Assembly (NCBI RefSeq): GCF_964355755.1
Contig: NC_092673.1
Coordinates: 29,021,001-29,085,000, forward strand
Direction of reading: 5' to 3'
Source: Antedon mediterranea
Lineage: Eukaryota; Echinodermata; Crinoidea; Comatulida; Antedonidae
Length of the DNA: 64,000 nucleotides
The notes below the pieces were generated by a model that saw only the letters and a program-made list of their open reading frames with translations, did not search any database and was not told the DNA's origin. How positions within the stretch are numbered: the first letter of the stretch is position 1; every line of letters starts with the position of its first letter. Both the position numbers and the translations under genes were made by a program. This document shows, piece after piece, positions 57,859 through 64,000 of this stretch.

Positions 57859-60800
57859 ATGATGGCTGCTGGAAAAGACCGAAAGGAATTATTTTATTCT
57901 TTTTACGTACTGCTGCTCCTGTTACTGGCGTACCTCTTGAACCAACTTGACCGCTACACTCTTGCCATTGTAAGTTATACAGAATAAATGGACATTTGCA
58001 ATATTAGGCGCACCCCCTCCCCCACCCCAATTAATTTTAAAGGCAGGGTGCGGGAGGACCCATAGTTAAATTATCTACTGTAGCAACATCCATGATACAG
58101 GCCTATAATTAATTATTACTTATTGAGATTTAAATGTCATATCATTCATATTTTACTCATTATTTTTGCTGTTTCATGATACTTTGATCCCATATGCCTT
58201 TGTTGAAATCATGAGCATTAGCTACCAGCTTAATAGAGATGTTGATACTTGAAATTAATTAATATTCACTTGCATAAATATGTTTATTTCTAGGTGACAA
58301 AACATATGGCCCAAGATATTCATTATGGCGACCAAGGGTGTATTTCAACCGTTAACAAAACGGTTGAAGATAATGCACATGTGAATTGCACTGATGTTAA
58401 ACAACAGTAGTAAGTCTATTGGTCATGTCAAACATTTTTAATGTTTAATGAGGCAAAAGCAGTAGTAGTAGTTATGACATATATATTTGCCTTGTGTGTT
58501 TCATGGTAAAGTGTATAGGAAAAATGTAAAGTATAGGGTTTTAGTTTACCTTGAATAGAGGTGTCCCTTGAATAAGGGTGTCCCCTGAATAGAGGTGTAC
58601 CCTTGAAGAAAGGTGTCTCCTGAATAGAGGTTTCCTCTTAATAAGGGTGTCCCTTTAATAGGGGTTTCCTCTGAAAAGTGGTGTCCCTTGATTAGAGGTT
58701 TTCATTTGAACAGAGGTGTCCCAAATGGGTTTTACTGCATAACCATAATGCAGTGAGTAAGTGAATCTCACAAAAGACAAAAAATATATATAAGTTCTTG
58801 ATTGTACATTTCAGTTGTGATAATACCACGGTAACATACAAAAACGAAACATTACATTCCTGCAAGTGGGACTACACCGGCAATGGGTTACAGTACCAAC
58901 TGCTGGCTGGTCCTGTCTTTATAGTGTTCTATACATTTTCTGGTATTTTTCTTGGGTATGCAGCTGACCGAACGAATCGTAAGAATCTACTAGCAGGCTG
59001 CATCATCTTGTGGAGCGCAACTACTGTTGTAACTGGGTTTTCTAAGGAATACTGGCATTTGGTGATTTTAAGGCTTATTTTGGGAGCAGCGTAAGTTAAT
59101 TACTAATAAGAAAGAAAGAAAAAGACATTTATACATTTCTTCAAAAGCTCTGTCTAAACTTTCAAACGGACATGATGATGTCATATCACTACGTTATTTG
59201 ATCATATTACTACCATATTTGGGCACATCACACTTTTTTTTGTCAAACTAGTTTGATAGTGTAGACAGAGCTTAAGCGAAGTGATGTTTATGTTTTGATT
59301 GTTTTATGTATTACAGTGAAGCAGGTTGTACGCCATTCGCTGCTAGTATCATAACAGACTACTTTGCTGAGGACATGAGAGGATTTGCTATTGGTATATA
59401 CAACTGGGGTATTTACATGGGCTACAGTATGTCTTATGCCGTTGGCAACTTCATCACAGATGCACTTGTGAGTATCGTAATGAAATTAAATTACAGTAGA
59501 TTTCTAAAGCTTTTTCTACACTAATTTGACAAAAATAGTGTGATGTCCACGAATATGGCACTAATATGACGATCATCATGTCCATATATGGGCACATCAC
59601 AATTTTTTGTCACATAAAGTTTGATAGTGTAGACAGAGCTTTAGTATAAATCTGTCTTAATATGACAAACTTGTTTTATAAAGTACAATACCCTGCATTG
59701 CATATTGTAACATTATGTGAGTGACTTAATACTTTGCATATGTTTTGTATCATCTGTTATAGGGATGGCAATGGGCGTTCTATATCGCAGGCATGCCTGG
59801 AATTTTGCTCGGAATCATCATTTTCTTGACTTTAAAAGAACCAGAAAGAAAGAAGAATAAATCCGAAGTCCAAGAGCATGGTTTAATACAACAGACAACG
59901 TCGGAGAAGCTGGTCAGCATGTGGAAACCGTTTCTGAAGCCTGCCCTCATTATGATTTGTATCGCAGGCTCTATTAGAAATGGCGGTAAGCATTTGTAAT
60001 TCTTATGAGCTTCTAAAGATTTGCATTCACACTGTATGCATCATTCCCCAGTGATCCACAGTTAAGCTCTGTCCACACTATCAAACTTTATGTGACAAAA
60101 AAATGTGATGTACCAATATATTGACATGATGATGTCATATCACAGCACATTTAGTCATATCACTACCATATTTGGGCACATCACACTTTTTTGTCAAACT
60201 AGTTTGATAGTGCAGACAGAGCTTTAGAATATAAGATTGTTCCATATACTGTAGTGTTCTATTAACACTGAGACTTTTTTCATCAGTTTTAATTAGATGT
60301 ATGACACCATAATGTTATATTCTATTAATTACTGAGTGATTAATGGTTGATGTCCTGCCAGCCTGGCACATTCTCTAATTATAGATTTCATTTCTTTTAA
60401 GCTGGGTACGTGTGGGGCTATAACACACAGCTGTTCTTCAACACCTACTACCCGGACATCAACACTGGTAATTGGTTTTCTTGGATCCCATTGGTTGGTG
60501 GTAGCCTAGGAGTTGCCTTTGGAGGATTTATATCTGATCGATTTGTGAAACGACGAGGACCAAGTGCCAGAGTGTTGATACTGATTGCCAGCTTAGTAAG
60601 TGTTCCATTGCACAAAGACTGTTACTATTGCATTGCATGACATTAAAGATTGTTACTATTGCACTGCATGACATTAAAGATTGTTACTATTGCACTGCAT
60701 GGCATAAACAATGGTAACTATTGCGCTACATAACATCAAATACTATTACTATTGCACTACACAACATCAAAGACTGTTACTATTGCACTACATAACATCA

Positions 60801-62326
60801 AAGACTGTAGCTATTGCACTGTATAACATCAAAGACTGTTACTATTGCACTACATAGCATCAAAGACTGTTACTATTGCACTGCATAGCATCAAGGATTG
60901 TTAATATTGCACAGCATGACATAAACAATGGTTACTATTGCACTACATAACATCAAAGACTGTTACTATTGCACTGCATAAGATCAAAGGCTGTTACTAT
61001 TACACTACATAACACAAAAGACAAGCCAACTATGGATGTCTCCAAACCAGTCTGAGAATTTAGCAATCAAAGAAATTTGACATAATTTCTGTAGCCTGAA
61101 AGTGTACAATATTTGTTTTAGTAACATATATTAATGTTTATCAAAGTTACTTTTTTTACTCAACAGTTGATAGCGGCTCCATTTGCTATTGGTACTTTGT
61201 ACTTAAAACCACCTCTGGCCTTTATTAGTCAAATACCATGCTATATATTTGGTAAGAATATCTTTTTATATAACTGGGAGCTTTTGTTTTTGTGGCTACC
61301 TAAGATTTAAGACGTCAACTTGTAGTACAGAACTGTTTGCATTCCATTTGCATTTTATTCTTTTTTTGGTTGTTGCGGAAATTGATTTTTACAGAGATAG
61401 ACAACAAATAGAACAAATAATGTTCTGTATGATGTACATTTCCTAGGTTTTCGCAAATCGAAAGCTTAACCAAGATTTTGAAAGATAAGTTGGGGTGGGA
61501 GTATCAGACTAATGTCTGTAAATTTGCATTAAAAAAAATCTACTATATTTGACAGAATAAAGCATTCACCATTTTATTAATTTTTTATTTGTGAAGGTGA
61601 AATGTGGGTTGGCGTGACCTTAGCCGTGGTCGTTGAACTTGTACCATCAAGTAACCGCGCTTCTGCCGTTGCCGTCTATTTGTTTATCATCAGCAACATT
61701 GGCGGTAACATGCCTTTACTTGTGCCCCCACTAAAAGACGCAACAAATTTCCGCTTTGCCTTGTTGCTCCTCTACCCAGGATGCTATGTGGCCGGGTAAG
61801 TTTTCCTTTTTACATTAAAAATTAGTATTATAGATATGCAGCTTAGAATGAATGTACGTCTTACTATGGTATCTTGCTATTACAAATGTCCCGTCAACTA
61901 TAGCTTTGTCTACACTATCAAACTTTATGTGATAAAAAAAAGTGTGATGTGCGCATATATAGACATGATGATGCCATATCACTACCATATTTAGGCATAT
62001 CACTACCATATTTAGGCATATCACTACCATATTTGGGCACATCACACTTGTTTTCGTTAAACTAGGTAGACAGAGCTTAACAAAAGCTTTTTTCAGCAAT
62101 TGTTTTACGCAATGGTGGCAAACTGTTCATATGTCTGAATTTATATCATTTTTTTTATTTTGTGAACAATTTTATGTAATATTGTTTGATAAATAATATG
62201 CTTCATATCGATTGTAGAGCTCTGCTATTCCTTGCAAGTCTGCCGTTGGTCATGAGAGAAGTAAAAAAGGCTACAACAGGAGAGAAAACACCATTACTCT
62301 CAAGTGAAGATCTAACTGAAGAATGA
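57859..62326 (+). CDS. Major facilitator superfamily transporter, spinster-like
   Basis: Nine coding exons: 57859-57969, 58294-58409, 58815-59090, 59317-59467, 59763-59985, 60402-60595, 61167-61251, 61597-61795, 62218-62326; 487 residues with about 12 hydrophobic segments. TM1 carries LNQLDRYTLAI, like the spinster DRYT motif. The loop between TM2 and TM3 has the MFS A-motif GYAADRTNRK (residues 123-132), and a second copy, FISDRFVKRRG, follows TM8. EAGCTPFAASIITDYF resembles the spinster GEASY... segment. The long loop between TM1 and TM2 (residues 45-96) has four N-glycosylation sequons and several Cys. The tail has EKTPLL (474-479), an acidic dileucine signal typical of lysosomal membrane proteins. 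Substrate not predictable; the subfamily call is moderate, the MFS call strong. Introns hold four TA-MITEs and minisatellites. Confidence 0.88.
58545..58735. repeat. GTGTCCCTTGAATAGAG tandem repeat
   Basis: Degenerate ~20-bp units in the transporter intron 2; same family as 41030-41255. Confidence 0.9.
59144..59273. repeat. TA-MITE, copy 15
   Basis: Transporter intron 3; ends 43 bases before the acceptor at 59316. Confidence 0.9.
59506..59641. repeat. TA-MITE, copy 16
   Basis: Transporter intron 4, 38 bases after the donor at 59468. Confidence 0.9.
60064..60224. repeat. TA-MITE, copy 17
   Basis: Transporter intron 5. Confidence 0.9.
60596..61025. repeat. 31-33 bp minisatellite, about 12 copies
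   Basis: Unit GACTGTTACTATTGCACTAC plus ATAACATCAAA in transporter intron 6. It begins directly after the splice donor at 60596. Confidence 0.95.
61902..62078. repeat. TA-MITE, copy 18 (internal triplication)
   Basis: The inner TATCACTACCATATTTAGGC segment is present three times in tandem, making this the longest copy. Confidence 0.9.
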
Positions 62327-62985
62327 TAACTCTGGACATTGGAGGCTACCAAGGATCATTATAAATGAACTGCACATAGATGATGGTGTAACCTTAGTTC
62401 ATTTTTTTTCTGCAGTGTAATTAGCAGTGGTGAGATTTTGCACTCAGAGGGAAAAATGTTATCAACATATTTTTGCTACAAAGCCATAATGTAAATTGTA
62501 TTTGTTTAAAAAACAGGCTATTCTAATTAATCATTACTTAAATCGATTTTGAGTTTATTTATTGAACAAACCGCACAACACAATCAATCAAGCTTATTTT
62601 CATATTTTTTTTTCTCTCATAGTTAGTTTAATAATTATTATAGATTCAATTGACAGAATCAGGCTCATGTTTATATCTGGACAATGCGGGCTAGTAAAAT
62701 GTAAAGATAACTAGCCCTGTGGTTTATATGTGATCATGAAGAATATTGGTAATACAGTATTATTAGCCTTATTGAGACAGTCAAGTGTCCCCTGAATAGG
62801 GGTGACTGTCCCAAAGAGTGGTTTACCTACTCTTAATATAAATTAATTTTTGTTCAAATATTGTTATAGTACTTATTTGTTTAATAATAATCAAAACTAG
62901 ATTCTAATTACTTTATAAATATATTTTGTATAAATTGTACTTAGATAATAAACTAACATATGTGTCTGTATGTTTACATTCCGTG
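62327..62985. other. Transporter 3' UTR, convergent with SURF1
   Basis: Non-coding. AATAAA at 62947-62952 is a candidate poly(A) signal. A GTCCCCTGAATAGGGG fragment lies at 62785-62825. Confidence 0.5.
62947..62952 (+). terminator. Candidate transporter poly(A) signal
   Basis: AATAAA about 620 bases after the stop; other AT-rich variants exist upstream. Confidence 0.35.
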
Positions 62986-63052
62986 GCTGTCTAAGGGAAT
63001 CTATTTGTTTCCAAGATTCTTCAATGGTATGTTGAATTTGTTCAGGTGCCTA
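62985..63052 (-). other. Probable 3' UTR exon of SURF1
   Basis: On the minus strand TTTTCTATAG|GCACCTGAAC is a good acceptor, and ACAG|GTGAGT at 63434/63433, only 8 bases after the SURF1 stop, is a good donor. The sequence is open in one frame (APEQIQHTIEESW), but that frame does not follow from the SURF1 exon. The left boundary is not defined. Confidence 0.4.
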
Positions 63053-63440
63053 TAGAAAATAGAAAACAAACTGTTAGCAAAAATATTGATTTAGCATATT
63101 TGCTGTATAGACACCGACAACACTTTTTACAGGAATAACAAGTGAATCTTTTACTTTGATAGATACAGAAAACAAATATGTATTACTGAGAACACAGCTG
63201 CACAACAATATACAGTGTAATTATATTCTATTTAAAAGATGTGAACAACATATTTAATTATGCTAACATACTTGTATCTCGGATTAAAAACATCACATGG
63301 TCATAACGGTATTTCTTTTTTTTTAGTAGTTTTTTCTTCTACATAGTTCCATTTAGCAGTTGTGATAACATTAATCTTTTAATTATAAAATTTGTATTTG
63401 TTTTCTTTTTAAAGATATATAATTATTAACTCACCTGTAT

Positions 63441-63988
63441 TTACGGTGTTTTCATAGATAGAACTTTTCTTTTTTTGAAAATTCCATAATACCACAGTAA
63501 TAATGTTGCAATTGAGAGGCTGTACCTGTATGCAAGAAATTGAGTATAAAACATTAATAGGATGTATTCCCATACTTCTGTTTAGGTGCTGGCATGAACT
63601 TTAAATTTCTCCCTTTTCACAAATTCAAAACCATTAATAAAGCATCATATACATTTGATTATATTTTAAAACCATCGGCTTAAAAGAAACTTACCAAGTT
63701 ATTATGTAATTCAAATGTTCGTTTCTTAATGTGACTCGCGTTTGCCCCCCTATAGGTCCTCCAGGAATACTGCTGTCTGAAAAGAACAAAGTTTTTAAAA
63801 CTTAAATCTGGGACGTCTTTAAAACACTTGTATGGTAAATTTGTATAAGTGTATGTAATCTTTGGTTACAAACCTAAATCGTTGTCGATTAGTATTGGGC
63901 TAGCTTCAGAATATACTGCCATCGCTTGATGATCACGGAAATGCCAACGATTATTTTTGACATCATTATCTGGTAAAAATGGTGCTCT
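63441..63988 (-). CDS. SURF1: SURF1, cytochrome c oxidase assembly factor (C-terminal part)
   Basis: Inner mitochondrial membrane protein needed for early assembly of complex IV. Three coding exons on the minus strand: 63874-63988, 63695-63776, 63441-63525 (stop at 63441-63443), giving the last 93 residues; the rest lies right of the window. Recognition is firm: [19 protein letters not shown], then [20 protein letters not shown], then [20 protein letters not shown], the conserved segment and second transmembrane helix of SURF1, followed by a basic matrix tail [11 protein letters not shown]. All phases agree. Convergent with the MFS transporter. Confidence 0.95.
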
Positions 63989-64000
63989 CTATCAAAATGA

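Overview
This is a gene-dense stretch of an animal (eukaryotic) nuclear genome. Genes are split by short introns with normal GT-AG signals, the proteins are typical metazoan single-copy genes, and the introns are full of small inverted-repeat transposons. The abundance of the palindrome TAGGCCTA and the gene content suggest a non-vertebrate deuterostome, most likely an echinoderm. That placement is inference, not proof.

Layout, left to right: (1) 1-9669, plus strand: 3' two-thirds of LRSAM1 (coiled coil, SAM, PSAP motif, RING). (2) 14171-15170, minus: complete PPP1R11. (3) 16766-19847, minus: complete PPT2-like lysosomal thioesterase. (4) 21825-22648, plus: complete UBL5, whose two introns both look U12-type. 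(5) 24097-34617, minus: NR2E-family nuclear receptor in six coding exons. (6) 37662-45720, plus: complete SCFD2 (Sec1/Munc18-like), 14 coding exons. (7) 47150-51765 and 52560-55667, plus: two tandem coactosin-like ADF-H genes, the first with one ADF-H domain and the second with two. A decayed CR1/L2-like LINE sits antisense in intron 1 of the first. (8) 57859-62326, plus: complete MFS transporter (spinster-like) with a C-terminal dileucine signal. (9) 63441-63988, minus: 3' end of SURF1, running off the right edge.

The genes are not an operon or pathway; they are ordinary housekeeping and regulatory genes (ubiquitylation, PP1 control, lysosome, splicing-linked ubiquitin-like protein, membrane traffic, actin, transport, cytochrome oxidase assembly). 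The most notable large-scale point is linkage: the human orthologues of LRSAM1, SURF1, PPP1R11, PPT2 and UBL5 lie in three of the four MHC-paralogous regions (9q33-34, 6p21-22, 19p13), so this window may be a piece of a proto-MHC linkage group.

Repeats make up much of the rest. There are about 18 copies of one TA-flanked MITE and about 8 copies of a second hairpin MITE. Other elements are an 843-bp element built of TTGCGCAA palindromes with a 6-bp target duplication, a 1.0-kb TTAA-flanked element with gene debris, two elements sharing CAGGCCCGTA ends, a tRNA-like gene present twice (one copy with an 18-bp target duplication), and many private minisatellites. Two of the tandem arrays are made from LRSAM1 exon sequence itself.
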